Shown: positions 1 through 8,058 of the stretch, one piece after another
Numbering within the stretch: the stretch's first letter is position 1
How the letters are laid out: each line of letters starts with the position of its first letter
Origin: an uncultured Candidatus Melainabacteria bacterium
Lineage (GTDB): Bacteria > Cyanobacteriota > Vampirovibrionia > Gastranaerophilales > Gastranaerophilaceae
Assembly (NCBI GenBank): GCA_947525005.1
Contig: CANNUY010000001.1
Location: 62,001-126,000 of the forward strand
Length of the DNA: 64,000 bases
Direction: 5' to 3'
Translations under genes and position numbers: made by a program
The notes under the pieces: model-generated
Told to the model about the DNA's origin: nothing
The model's input: the letters and a program-made list of their open reading frames with translations, nothing else
Databases searched by the model: none

Positions 1-1169
1 TGATAAACTGTTGCATAAGCTCTTAATTGAGTCATAGCACCAGCAGCTGCAGGTGTAAGACCTAATTTTGAAGTTTCAACTTCTTCTACGAACAACGCAC
101 CAGTTGATTCGTATGATTTTGTCAAAGCACCGATATATGCTTTTGCGTTTTCTGAACATACACCGTTATCAGAAGGAACAGTAAGAGCAAACACAAATTT
201 GTTTGCTGGGTTAAAGTGTGCTTCTGCACTGTGGTGCATAGCATCAGGAACTTTTGCAACTTGTTTCAATGTATCTTTTACAGATTCATTTTGCATTTGA
301 GCATGCCAGTAAACTGTGTTTTCAAAGATTGAACTCATATATTGATGAACTGATGGTTCAATACCGTTTAATCTAGCATCTGCCCAGAAGATCGCTTGTT
401 TTAGAGCATCATTTTCTTCTAGATCTGTTGATAATGCTAATGAAGAAACTTCTTGAGCTGCGTTTAATAAAGCAACCATATCTTCTTTCTTCATGCCTGC
501 ATAAATCAATGTGAACAATGCGTGATCGTCAAATGCAGAGAATCTTCCACCAACATCATCGTGAATGAATAAGTCACCAATCCAATTTTGTTCGATTGAA
601 GTACGTCTTAGTTCGCTCTTTTCACTATTTTTATCAGTTACAGCGATAAAGTGTTTTGCAGCTGATTTTTTAGCTTCTTCTTTTGATTGACCTTTTGAGA
701 TATAAGCATCAATTAACATTTGTTGAACTCTCAAGAAACCATCTTTTGTTTCAAAAGTAGAACCTGATTTTGACGCAATCATAAAGTTTGATGTAGTAAC
801 ATCGTGGTTTAATCTTGTCAAAAATCTTTCTAAACTGATTGAATCAACATCTGAATAGAATTCAACTTTATCGTGGTTAATGTTTAAACCGTTGATAGAT
901 AACATGTGTTCAACAGTGTGTTTTGAACCACCGATACCCATTACGCTAAGTTTAGTAGCGTTAGTTTGTTTTTTGAAGTTTTCAGCCATCAAATAAAGGT
1001 CATCTAATCTTTTTAATTGTTCTTGAGGAAGATTAACCCAATTCAAGAAATGACCTTGCTTGTTAGCTCTTGAACTTAATTCTTTAACGAATTCAGAAAC
1101 TTTTGATGAATATTTACCAAAATCGATTCCGTAAAAATTTGTTTTTACAACTGACATTTTTGTAACCAT
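1..1169 (-). CDS. pgi: Glucose-6-phosphate isomerase, 3' end cut by window edge
   Basis: Reverse-strand reading from 1169 is open to the window edge and gives about 389 residues. It interconverts glucose-6-phosphate and fructose-6-phosphate in cytoplasmic glycolysis. Visible family signatures are a SVMGIGGS segment, the phosphate-binding SKSGSTFET segment and the DDVGGRFSA signature typical of the sugar isomerase fold. I chose the ATG at 1167-1169 because GAGGG lies just upstream on the minus strand; the Met four codons later has no ribosome site. The C-terminal part, including the last catalytic residues, lies outside the window. It is transcribed away from the gene at 1392. Identification is firm. 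Confidence 0.93.
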   Translation of the reverse strand, partial: MVTKMSVVKTNFYGIDFGKYSSKVSEFVKELSSRANKQGHFLNWVNLPQEQLKRLDDLYLMAENFKKQTNATKLSVMGIGGSKHTVEHMLSINGLNINHDKVEFYSDVDSISLERFLTRLNHDVTTSNFMIASKSGSTFETKDGFLRVQQMLIDAYISKGQSKEEAKKSAAKHFIAVTDKNSEKSELRRTSIEQNWIGDLFIHDDVGGRFSAFDDHALFTLIYAGMKKEDMVALLNAAQEVSSLALSTDLEENDALKQAIFWADARLNGIEPSVHQYMSSIFENTVYWHAQMQNESVKDTLKQVAKVPDAMHHSAEAHFNPANKFVFALTVPSDNGVCSENAKAYIGALTKSYESTGALFVEEVETSKLGLTPAAAGAMTQLRAYATVY

Positions 1170-1355
1170 AATACCCTCTTTTTATTTTCTAGTAACAACT
1201 ATATTTTAATATAAAAATACTTAAACATCAGAACAAATTTAAAAATAATATAATTTTTTGTGATTATGTTATAAAGTTATACAGTTGTTAAATCTTTTTA
1301 TATGTATTTCCTACATGCTAATAATACGAAGTCTTAAAATATAAAAACCAATAAA

Positions 1356-1377
1356 CTAGCAATTTTATTTTTTACAG
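1356..1377 (+). promoter_or_regulatory. Recurrent YTARCAAA upstream element, copy 1
   Basis: CTAGCA followed by an A/T tract. The T of TAGC lies 35 nt before the ATG at 1392, and no ribosome site lies between. The same element with nearly the same spacing precedes several other genes with F-x-G leaders in this window. It resembles a -35 box but no canonical -10 sits at 17-bp spacing, so its role is open. Confidence 0.4.
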
Positions 1378-1391
1378 ACGTATATAAAAAT

Positions 1392-2048
1392 ATGAATATT
1401 CAACCACAAGCCAACAAACCCAATTTTCAAGCAAATATAAAATTTGTGAACTCTAAAGAGTTTGAAAAACACGCTTTTCATTCATATTTTTATTGTAGAA
1501 AACCTAAAGAACCTATCACTGACTCATTTGTAAAAGGTGATGGCATTTGGACTCCATATATAAGAACATGCTCTGCTGGTGGTGTTGTAGATAACGAAGG
1601 TGCAGTTGGGTTTCATATTTTTGATGCTGAGGAAAATATTAAAGCAGTTAAAGATAAATTTGTTGACACCATAAAAAACTTGGTACAAAATCCCAAATCT
1701 GCCTTGTTGATTGGTTCAAAACGACTTAATTTTAGACCTGATTCTATCCCTCTTTTTGAAACGATTACTGATAAAATTAAAAAATTCGTCACCCCATCAA
1801 CTTTCAAAACTCATAAACATAAATTCGGAGAATCTGATATCGGTTATGAAAAAGCAACTGATACTTGGTTTATAGTGACTTCTAAGCAAGAACATCCAAT
1901 GTTATTAAACTCTTTAAAAGAAATTACTACACCAGAAGAATTAAAAGAATCTTTTGAACAAATCAAAATCGCTCCACAAGATAGATTGTTTGTTATGGAT
2001 AAAGAAATAACAAAATCAGACTATCCTGAAATGTTTCTTCAAGATTAG
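1392..2048 (+). CDS. Hypothetical protein with F-x-A leader motif
   Basis: This is a 218-residue protein I do not recognise. The first residues, MNIQPQANKPNFQANIKF, match the leader pattern recurring in this window: an Asn/Gln-rich start, then P-N-F-x-A at residues 10-14. The rest is soluble and mixed alpha/beta in character. It has no transmembrane segment, no Sec signal and no catalytic motif I can name. It is preceded by a CTAGCA element 35 nt from the ATG and has no Shine-Dalgarno. It stands alone, followed after about 65 nt by another small gene on the same strand. Coding is supported by length and codon use. Confidence 0.6.
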   Translation: MNIQPQANKPNFQANIKFVNSKEFEKHAFHSYFYCRKPKEPITDSFVKGDGIWTPYIRTCSAGGVVDNEGAVGFHIFDAEENIKAVKDKFVDTIKNLVQNPKSALLIGSKRLNFRPDSIPLFETITDKIKKFVTPSTFKTHKHKFGESDIGYEKATDTWFIVTSKQEHPMLLNSLKEITTPEELKESFEQIKIAPQDRLFVMDKEITKSDYPEMFLQD

Positions 2049-2113
2049 TTCCATAAACATTTGGTTTTAGTTATTATAAAATCAGAGGTAATATTAAGAT
2101 GAGGGGAAAAAAC

Positions 2114-2371
2114 ATGCCAGTTCAAAGAGTAAGCTATTCAGTATATGTAAATAGTCCAAAAACAGATGGACAAAAACCTAACACTCAAGATTTAGTAAAC
2201 GTAGGCTATATGGCAGGTAGATACGGAATAAATCTAGACGGCAACCCAAACGAAAACAACCAACCCAAATTCACAGATAAAGGAGTTTTGATAAACGTCA
2301 ATTCTTGTACAACCGATGCCTTAGAAACCAATCTTAAACAATCAGGCATTAAATTCGATAGAATGGCATAA
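2114..2371 (+). CDS. Small hypothetical protein
   Basis: This encodes an 85-residue protein starting MPVQRVSYSVYVNSP. An in-frame ATG exists at 2099, but I prefer the ATG at 2114 because AGGGG at 2102-2106 sits seven bases upstream. The sequence is polar and rich in Asn and Lys, with no membrane segment or known motif. The C-terminal half (ALETNLKQSGIKFDRMA) could form a short helix. It may be co-transcribed with the gene ending at 2048, since I see no terminator between them. Function unknown. Confidence 0.5.
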   Translation: MPVQRVSYSVYVNSPKTDGQKPNTQDLVNVGYMAGRYGINLDGNPNENNQPKFTDKGVLINVNSCTTDALETNLKQSGIKFDRMA

Positions 2372-2472
2372 TTTTCAGTATAAATTATCGCTTAAAAATT
2401 TTACATAATATTAATCTCTTACAAAATTTAAAGTTCTATAATTGAATTAAGATTAAGAAAAGGAGATTTATT

Positions 2473-2745
2473 ATGAGCGTATTTGAAGCTGGAATGATGG
2501 TTTGCTTTGGGATAAGTTGGCCTATAGCGGCATACAAAACATACAGAGCAAAATGTGTACACGGCAAAAGTTTTTCATTCTCTTGTTTGATTATGTTAGG
2601 ATATGTTTTTGGAATAATCCACAAGCTATTTTTCTACTCAGACTGGGTAATATGGTTATACTTACTGAACATGTTCTTTTTAGGTGTGGATATGTGCCTA
2701 TATTGGCGATACAAACTTCACCCACAAATACCTGTACAGAAATAA
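2473..2745 (+). CDS. Small integral membrane protein, PQ-loop/SemiSWEET-like
   Basis: This is a 90-residue protein with about three hydrophobic segments, near residues 5-20, 36-54 and 58-77. The layout CFGISWP, then K-x-x-R-x-K, then G-K-S-F resembles small bacterial PQ-loop proteins related to SemiSWEET sugar transporters, where a proline in helix 1 and a lysine-rich loop recur. It would sit in the inner membrane; any substrate is unknown. AAGGAG upstream of the ATG fixes the start, and a strong terminator follows at once, so it is probably monocistronic. The family link is by eye. Confidence 0.65.
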   Translation: MSVFEAGMMVCFGISWPIAAYKTYRAKCVHGKSFSFSCLIMLGYVFGIIHKLFFYSDWVIWLYLLNMFFLGVDMCLYWRYKLHPQIPVQK

Positions 2746-2753
2746 TCTAATTT

Positions 2754-2792
2754 AAAGAGCCATTTCAACCAAGTTAAAAGTGGCTCTTTTTT
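2754..2792 (+). terminator. Rho-independent terminator
   Basis: AAAGAGCCA at 2754-2762 pairs with TGGCTCTTT at 2781-2789 and is followed by a T run. It ends the small membrane-protein transcript. Confidence 0.85.
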
Positions 2793-2806
2793 CATATAAA
2801 TATTTT

Positions 2807-4603
2807 TTACACATCAATAATATCTAACAAACCACTCTCTGATTTCATCTTTGATTTATTTAATTTTGTAGGTTTGTTTTTCTTATCATAGAACGCCTTT
2901 CCACGAATCTGTTTAATAGATGAAGTGTCTTTAATTTTTGAATTTATGAATATAGCATCACCACCAATATATTCAAGTTCGCCCAAATCAGTCACGTTAC
3001 TATTCGTAAATGATGCTTTATAACCAATTCGTTTAAGATGTTTTAGTGATGTTACTTTTGAATTATTAAAAAACGCTGACCAGCCAATTGTTTCTAATTC
3101 ACCTAAATCTTTTACTTCAGAATCTTCTAAATCCAACACTCCACCAATATATTTCAAATTACCTAAAGAATCTATTTTAGAATATTTGAATATAGCATTC
3201 CCCTGTATTTTTTTCAAATCGTTTAGTGAAGTAATCTGTGAATCAGAAAAATTTGCTAATCCTCCAATACGTTTTAGTTTTCCAATATCTTTTACTCTAG
3301 ACTCCTTAAAAATTGCATCTCCTCCAATAACTTCGACGTTACCTAAAGATGTTGCACTACTATCAGAAAAGTTCGCATTACCTTTTATATATTTAACATT
3401 TTTCAACAACATATCTTCATCTATACCCAAATCATTAAAAGATATAGCTCCGTCTAAAGAATTACCTGCATATTTTCTAAACACCCCTGGCTGATGATAT
3501 GCTTCAATCGTCAACGCTTTTTGTTCTATTGGTGTTTCAACCTTTGATTTTTGCGAATTTGCACCAAAGAAATTAGCTATACGAGAAAAAATATTATTAG
3601 ATTCCTTTTTAACCTTTTTGCCGTCGTTTATATAACCTAAGTATCTAAGAATTTCTTCTGCATCATTATTTTTAATCGCATCTTTTAAGTCATTTTTAAT
3701 AGTTTTTATATTTGCATTTCTTATTTTCAAGTCATTTAATTCTGTTTTAGTTTTCCAAGAACATTTATTATTACCAACACGCTCTAAAACTATATCAGAA
3801 TAAGCATACGGGATTTTTCCATCATTTTTTTCGCCTTGAATTTCTTGAATTTCATCTCCTTTAAATCTTATCCCAATTTTTGGTTGACCATTTTCAAGAT
3901 AAACGTGAAAATCGCCCTGTTCCAAATATGGTTTAGCCTTATCATTGTGTGTACACCACGTATAATTCGAAAATACCCTTAATGCTTCTACATTCTTTTC
4001 AAAATTCTCAGGGTCATTTTTATATGATGGTATAACAACCCATTCGCCTTTTTTCTCGCTAAATTTATTTTTCAAATAAGACTCTCTAAGCTCTTTTTTA
4101 TATGTTTTTAAAATATTTATATTTTCGCCATTCCTTACTTTATCCATTACACTTGATAAAACAGATTTATTCAAAATTGGTGGTAAAGTTTCATTATATG
4201 TTTCAAGATTTTGTGTAATTGCAGACATTATGAGCAATTTTTCTGTATTTTTATAATCATTTTTAGGATTTCTTAAATGTCCTTTCCAATCATCTAATAT
4301 TAAATGCCTTTCATAAGCAACAGAAGGAAATCTACCCTCATAAACATTAGTCATAATAGGTTCAAGCTGTTTTTTTGCCCATTTTTGCAAATCTTCATTT
4401 TCTTTAAATTTTTCTATAGGAGCTTTAAACCTATCTATACAAACTCTATCAATCCCAGTGAACTCGCTTTTCTTCATCGCACCAAACGACACAGTATCAC
4501 AATTTAACGGATTAAATTTATACTTTATTGTGGTCAAATTTCTATTGTTTTGTCGTTGATTTAATGCAGGTTGATAAACCTGTATTTGCGAAAATATTTT
4601 CAT
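2807..4603 (-). CDS. F-x-G leader protein with C-terminal ~20-residue solenoid repeats
   Basis: This is a 598-residue protein when started at the ATG at 4603 (MKIFSQIQV). The longer reading to 4681 adds 26 hydrophobic residues that overlap the promoter region of the divergent gene, so I reject it. VSFGA occurs at residues 38-42 after an Asn/Gln-rich leader. The middle part has a segment with YTWCTHNDKAKPYLEQGDF and IQEIQGEKN that I think belongs to a family seen in gut bacteria. The last ~200 residues hold about eight repeats of the type L-G-x-L-x-x-I-G-G-x-A-x-F-x-x-S, like a leucine-rich or pentapeptide-like solenoid. The upstream element TTAGCA sits 34 nt before the ATG. Possible effector or surface protein; function unknown. 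Confidence 0.65.
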   Translation of the reverse strand: MKIFSQIQVYQPALNQRQNNRNLTTIKYKFNPLNCDTVSFGAMKKSEFTGIDRVCIDRFKAPIEKFKENEDLQKWAKKQLEPIMTNVYEGRFPSVAYERHLILDDWKGHLRNPKNDYKNTEKLLIMSAITQNLETYNETLPPILNKSVLSSVMDKVRNGENINILKTYKKELRESYLKNKFSEKKGEWVVIPSYKNDPENFEKNVEALRVFSNYTWCTHNDKAKPYLEQGDFHVYLENGQPKIGIRFKGDEIQEIQGEKNDGKIPYAYSDIVLERVGNNKCSWKTKTELNDLKIRNANIKTIKNDLKDAIKNNDAEEILRYLGYINDGKKVKKESNNIFSRIANFFGANSQKSKVETPIEQKALTIEAYHQPGVFRKYAGNSLDGAISFNDLGIDEDMLLKNVKYIKGNANFSDSSATSLGNVEVIGGDAIFKESRVKDIGKLKRIGGLANFSDSQITSLNDLKKIQGNAIFKYSKIDSLGNLKYIGGVLDLEDSEVKDLGELETIGWSAFFNNSKVTSLKHLKRIGYKASFTNSNVTDLGELEYIGGDAIFINSKIKDTSSIKQIRGKAFYDKKNKPTKLNKSKMKSESGLLDIIDV

Positions 4604-4618
4604 ACTTAAAAAAAACAC

Positions 4619-4639
4619 ATAAAAATATTTTTTGCTAAA
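4619..4639 (-). promoter_or_regulatory. Recurrent YTARCAAA upstream element, copy 2
   Basis: On the minus strand, TTAGCA is followed by a perfect AAAAATATTTTT palindrome, 34 nt before the ATG at 4603. It lies in the 67-bp gap shared with the divergent gene at 4671. Confidence 0.45.
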
Positions 4640-4670
4640 TTCTACCAAAGTTAGAGTTATAATAATTTGT

Positions 4671-5315
4671 ATGGAATTCAATTATGCTCGTGAGGCTCTT
4701 AAATTTTTAATAAAGGAATATGAAATACAAGAAATTTATATTCCATATTATTTGTGTGATGTTATAAGGCACGCTGTCGTTGAAGTTGGTGCAAAACCAA
4801 TTTTTTATCATATTGATAATGAGTTCATGCCTGCAGTTGAGTTTCCTAAAAATGCTTATATTTTGTACCCAAATTACTTTGGAATATGTGAGAAAAACGT
4901 CAGAAAATTAACGCAAATTTATCCTAAATTGATTGTTGATAATGCACACGCATATTATGCTGAACCAATGGGATTTGCTAGTTTTAACTCTATACGAAAA
5001 TTTTTGCCTGTAGAAAAAGGAGCAACACTTTGGATAGGCAACGGTCAAAATCGTGTAAAAAAAGATTATAAAAGACGTGAAAATTTTTTTGATTATCATA
5101 AAAAACTAGTTGATAATTTATTAAAGATAGAACTTGAAGAAGATGAGATTCCTTTTTGTTATCCATATCTTACAAAAACAGAAGAGAAAGCAGACAAACT
5201 AGTTGAAAAATTGACGGAACAAGGACTTATTGTATATAGATATTGGAATAGACTGCCCAAAACATATAACGAATACAAGTTTTTTAGCCGATTAGTTCCA
5301 ATTCCACTCGGGTAA
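4671..5315 (+). CDS. Short DegT/DnrJ-like PLP-fold protein
   Basis: This is a 214-residue protein starting MEFNYAREALKFLIKEY. IPYYLCDVIRHAVVEVG, ILYPNYFG, the VDNAHAYY segment and SFNSIRKFLPVEKGATLW follow the order of motifs in DegT/DnrJ/EryC1-type aminotransferases. In that family the Asp/His region binds the cofactor and the SF-S/K region carries the Schiff-base lysine. It is little more than half the usual ~370 residues, so it is either a short subfamily or a remnant. The track start 13 codons upstream lies in the promoter. TATAAT at 4658-4663 ends seven bases before the ATG, which suggests a leaderless message. Substrate unknown. Confidence 0.6.
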   Translation: MEFNYAREALKFLIKEYEIQEIYIPYYLCDVIRHAVVEVGAKPIFYHIDNEFMPAVEFPKNAYILYPNYFGICEKNVRKLTQIYPKLIVDNAHAYYAEPMGFASFNSIRKFLPVEKGATLWIGNGQNRVKKDYKRRENFFDYHKKLVDNLLKIELEEDEIPFCYPYLTKTEEKADKLVEKLTEQGLIVYRYWNRLPKTYNEYKFFSRLVPIPLG

Positions 5316-5442
5316 AATTTCAAACCAACAAAAAGTTTAAACTCTTGTTATATATACTACAAAACCTAAAAACAAAACTCTGTGAGCGTGGAGCAATAAT
5401 CCGATAGCGAGAACTCGTGAGAGCCGAGAAGAAACAAAATAA

Positions 5443-5468
5443 AAAAGACTTACTTCCGTAAGTCTTTT
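5443..5468. terminator. Hairpin beside the truncated tRNA copy
   Basis: AAGACTTAC pairs with GTAAGTCTT and is flanked by A and T runs, so it could terminate on either strand. It sits directly next to the 24-bp duplicate of the tRNA-Asp 3' end. Confidence 0.6.
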
Positions 5469-5490
5469 AAATGGCGGGAACGACGAGGCT
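5467..5490 (-). repeat. Duplicate of the tRNA-Asp 3' end (copy without a tRNA)
   Basis: The 24 bases at 5467-5490 are identical to 5672-5695, which covers the 3' terminal part of tRNA-Asp plus the bases after it. Each copy is followed on the minus strand by its own terminator hairpin. Either an attachment-site duplication of a nearly vanished integrated element, or the tail of a deleted second tRNA gene. Confidence 0.75.
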
Positions 5491-5558
5491 GTCTTGAGTC
5501 GCTCGCGTTAAACGGCAATTCCGTGTTTTGCCTTCAGATTTTTAATCTTTGGCAAAAA

Positions 5559-5612
5559 CACTCCAGCCTCTGCTCACTCCTCGTTCGAACTCTTTTGCGA
5601 GTTCTCGCCTCT
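5559..5612 (-). other. Structured element downstream of tRNA-Asp (copy A)
   Basis: The minus-strand reading contains GAACTC-GCAAAA-GAGTTC, a perfect hairpin, followed by GAACGAGGAGTGAGCAGAGG. A related element lies downstream of tRNA-Leu at 47567-47642, where the stem is GAACCC/GGGTTC. The paired changes in the stem suggest a conserved RNA or DNA structure. An 11-bp inverted copy, GCGAGAACTCG, also occurs at 5407-5417. Confidence 0.4.
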
Positions 5613-5637
5613 AATTAATCCTCAAAATTAAACATAA

Positions 5638-5670
5638 AAAAAATAAGTCCAATTTATGGACTTATTTTTT
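5638..5670 (-). terminator. Terminator of tRNA-Asp
   Basis: AAATAAGTCC at 5641-5650 pairs with GGACTTATTT at 5658-5667, with a U run when read on the minus strand just after the tRNA 3' end. Confidence 0.75.
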
Positions 5671-5671
5671 G

Positions 5672-5695
5672 TTAAATGGCGGGAACGACGAGGCT
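5672..5695 (-). repeat. tRNA-Asp 3' end, parent copy of the 24-bp repeat
   Basis: This is identical to 5467-5490, 205 bp to the left. It contains the discriminator, CCA and the 3' strand of the acceptor arm, a classic attachment-site position for tRNA-targeting integrases. No integrase is visible nearby. Confidence 0.75.
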
Positions 5696-5754
5696 CGAAC
5701 TCGCGACCTCATGCGTGACAGGCATGCGCTCTAACCAAACTGAGCTACGCTCCC
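5677..5754 (-). tRNA. tRNA-Asp (anticodon GTC)
   Basis: On the minus strand the acceptor arm GGGAGCG pairs with CGTTCCC. The anticodon stem CATGC/GCATG encloses the loop CTGTCAC, giving anticodon GTC. The T arm is GCGAGTTCGAGCCTCG. A 3' CCA is encoded (GCCA). All arms are present, so it should be functional. The other three tRNA genes in this window do not encode CCA. Confidence 0.95.
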
Positions 5755-5813
5755 ATTCGCTTATGTATATTCTAACCCAACCTAAAAAAAATTGCAACAC
5801 TTTTTTTATTATT

Positions 5814-6773
5814 TTATTTTGAATATATTTTCTCAATTATATCGCCAATTATATCAACCTTTTTGCTATCAACTTTATGCCCTCCTGTTGATATATAATG
5901 ACTACTTGCAAATATTCCCTTATCTTTTGCCAATTTTTCTAATTCTTTTGCTCCATCTGAAGTTGTTACTATATCATTTGTTGATTGAACTATATGAACA
6001 GGAGTTTCTACCTTCTTTATATTCTCTAAAGAATTGTAGTTTTTGCCAGTAAGCCATTTTATAGGTTTAAATCTATTGCAGAATTGGAACATCTTGTCTG
6101 GCATTCCTAAACCTAATCTCTTATGTTCCACAAATTTTTCTGTTAATTTTTCGACATGAGTTATCGGTGCTACAAGCACAACTGATTTAATATCCTTATG
6201 ACTCTTTGCAAAATCAACTGATAACGCACCACCCATACTATGTCCTAATACCGTTATATTATTAGGTAATATCCCTTTTTCCTTCGTCATATATTCGTAT
6301 GCTTTTTCTATGTCCTTACTCAATTTATGTTCTGAACATTTAGCACTCTTATTTGCACCATATCCTCTGTATTCCAATGCAAATACTCCAACCCCTTTAT
6401 CTGTAATACTCTTATACATTGGTTGGTAATTTGTTACATTCTGTGCCATTCCGTGTAAAAATAATACGTATTTATCAGAATTATTAGGGTTTATATCCCA
6501 AGCAGAAATCTCTTTTCCACCACTGCTTTTTAATTTAACAGATTTTACCTTGCCTTCTAATTCAGGAATAATCGTTTCAAATTTTATTTGTGATTTTTTT
6601 GCAGACTCATTCATATAATCCATTAAATAATGAGCGTAAGGATTTATTACATTATATGGTTTTGCACTTGCTCCAAAATTAACAGGCTTGCTATTATTTT
6701 GTTTGTGACAATTATTATATAAATTTAAATTACTATATTGATTGTTTATATTTGTTCTACTTATTATGTTCAT
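5814..6773 (-). CDS. Alpha/beta hydrolase with F-G-A leader
   Basis: This is a 319-residue serine hydrolase of the monoacylglycerol-lipase/esterase type. After an Asn-rich leader, VNFGA lies at residues 31-35. Family landmarks follow: FLHGMAQN (oxyanion loop), YRGYGANKS, the nucleophile elbow GHSMGG, the acid region VQSTNDIV and a C-terminal GGHKVDSKK histidine. It should hydrolyse an ester or lipid; the substrate is not predictable. There is no Sec signal and no Shine-Dalgarno. CTAGCA lies 35 nt before the ATG. It stands alone between tRNA-Asp and the small gene at 6925. Confidence 0.8.
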   Translation of the reverse strand: MNIISRTNINNQYSNLNLYNNCHKQNNSKPVNFGASAKPYNVINPYAHYLMDYMNESAKKSQIKFETIIPELEGKVKSVKLKSSGGKEISAWDINPNNSDKYVLFLHGMAQNVTNYQPMYKSITDKGVGVFALEYRGYGANKSAKCSEHKLSKDIEKAYEYMTKEKGILPNNITVLGHSMGGALSVDFAKSHKDIKSVVLVAPITHVEKLTEKFVEHKRLGLGMPDKMFQFCNRFKPIKWLTGKNYNSLENIKKVETPVHIVQSTNDIVTTSDGAKELEKLAKDKGIFASSHYISTGGHKVDSKKVDIIGDIIEKIYSK

Positions 6774-6789
6774 ACTTAATAGAACACAT

Positions 6790-6809
6790 CTAAAAAATAA
6801 TTTTGCTAG
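6790..6809 (-). promoter_or_regulatory. Recurrent YTARCAAA upstream element, copy 3
   Basis: CTAGCAAAATTATTTTTTAG on the minus strand, with the T of TAGC 35 nt before the ATG at 6773. The bases up to the ATG (ending TTAAGT) closely match copy 2. Confidence 0.45.
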
Positions 6810-6924
6810 TCAGTGTTAAATAACAATACAACAATCAAATAATTGTATCTAACTACAATTTTATAAGTAAAAGCCCTCTAATCTCAATAAACAATAGATA
6901 ATCCACAATCTAATAGCTTAGCCA

Positions 6925-7200
6925 CTAAGCCATTACATCTAATTTTGCTGCTCTTTTATATTTTTCTTCAGTATGTTTTTTCCATTCAGATGCAACTTTA
7001 AACATGAACTGAGCTTTTGCAACATCAGTTTCATTCTTAACATCTTGTTTATGCAAAGCATTGAAATTTGTTCTATTATTTGCACCCAAACCAGCTTGTC
7101 TGATTCCACCTAACATAGATTCATTTGCTTGCATCAATGCATAACCTGCTCTATGTTGTGCACTTATAACTTGAAAATTTGCAATCGCTGAAACTAGCAT
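6925..7200 (-). CDS. Small hypothetical protein
   Basis: This encodes 91 residues beginning MLVSAIANFQVISAQHRAGYALMQ. The N-terminal 45 residues are Ala/Asn/Gly-rich and weakly hydrophobic; the C-terminal half is a charged helix (ASEWKKHTEEKYKRAAKL). AAGGGA sits just upstream of the ATG, so translation looks real. I do not recognise the family. The amphipathic N-terminus recalls small secreted or pilus-like subunits, but that is only an impression. Confidence 0.5.
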   Translation of the reverse strand: MLVSAIANFQVISAQHRAGYALMQANESMLGGIRQAGLGANNRTNFNALHKQDVKNETDVAKAQFMFKVASEWKKHTEEKYKRAAKLDVMA

Positions 7201-7377
7201 CTGTTCCCTTTATACACTAATAAATCTCTACGCATGCTTATTCTATCACAACTTTTGTTTTTTCGCAACTGCCTATATTGTTAATTTAATATTTTTATAC
7301 AAATTTGAGTATAATTCTTAAGATGTATTTACAATTTTAGCAGTTTTATACTATAATAATAAATACAGAGGTATATT

Positions 7378-8058
7378 ATGTTCAATGTTACAAAAACACA
7401 TGAAATAACTGTCGATACGGTTATCTTAACATTAAAAGACAATTCTCTTAAAGTTTTATTGATTAAGAGAGAGAATGAACCATTTAAAGATAAATGGGCA
7501 ATCCCTGGGGGTTATGTCAAGATGTCTGAAACTCTTGATGAAGCCGCTATGCGTATTCTTAAAGAAAAAACTAATGTTGATAACATTTATCTAGAACAAC
7601 TATATACCTTCGGTGACCCTCTTCGTCACCCTGTTTCTCGTGTAATTACATGTGCATATTTTGCACTTATTCGTGCAGAAGATGTTGATGTAATTGCTGA
7701 TGAAAACGTTGCTTGGCACAGAGTTGATGACTTACCACCTCTTGCATTCGACCACAAAGAGATTATTCAATATTCTTTGAAGCGTACAAGAGAACGTCTT
7801 GAACTTTGTCCTGTAGCATATCAATTATTAAATGAAAAGTTTACTCTTACTGAAATGCAAAGAGCTTATGAACTAATTATGGGTAAAACTCTTGATAAGA
7901 GAAACTTTAGAAAAAAAGTTATTCAAACAGAGGGGCTTATTGAATTGGGCGAATTTTCTAAATCTACCTCTAAACGTCCTGCAAGACTTTACACTTTTGC
8001 ACATATTAGCCTTGATTCAAAAAGAGCTCACTTTATTAAAAAGGAGAAAAATAAATAA
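7378..8058 (+). CDS. Nudix-domain regulator, NrtR-like, with degenerate Nudix box
   Basis: This is a 226-residue protein. An N-terminal Nudix domain (residues ~8-130) contains GGYVKMSE, and a C-terminal winged-helix part has FTLTEMQRAYELIMGKTLDKRNFRKKV and a tail with SKRPARLYTF. That order is typical of NrtR, which represses NAD biosynthesis genes and responds to ADP-ribose. The catalytic REUxEExGU part of the box reads RILKEKTNV, so metal-binding glutamates are missing and hydrolysis is unlikely. AGAGG precedes the ATG. It overlaps secG by one base (TAATG). No NAD gene is adjacent, so the target is uncertain. Confidence 0.78.
   Translation: MFNVTKTHEITVDTVILTLKDNSLKVLLIKRENEPFKDKWAIPGGYVKMSETLDEAAMRILKEKTNVDNIYLEQLYTFGDPLRHPVSRVITCAYFALIRAEDVDVIADENVAWHRVDDLPPLAFDHKEIIQYSLKRTRERLELCPVAYQLLNEKFTLTEMQRAYELIMGKTLDKRNFRKKVIQTEGLIELGEFSKSTSKRPARLYTFAHISLDSKRAHFIKKEKNK

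Noticed and set aside
2502..2750. 82-codon frame overlapping the small PQ-loop-like gene
   Set aside because: Shifted reading of the same DNA; only the 2473 frame has AAGGAG and a membrane pattern.
2807..4681. Longer reading of the solenoid protein from 4681
   Set aside because: The extra 26 residues overlap the divergent promoter and the conserved upstream element; the ATG at 4603 has the element at the usual distance.
6925..7200. Assigning the 91-residue protein to pilin or type III needle families
   Set aside because: Only an amphipathic Ala-rich N-terminus supports this; no prepilin cleavage site or secretion genes nearby.
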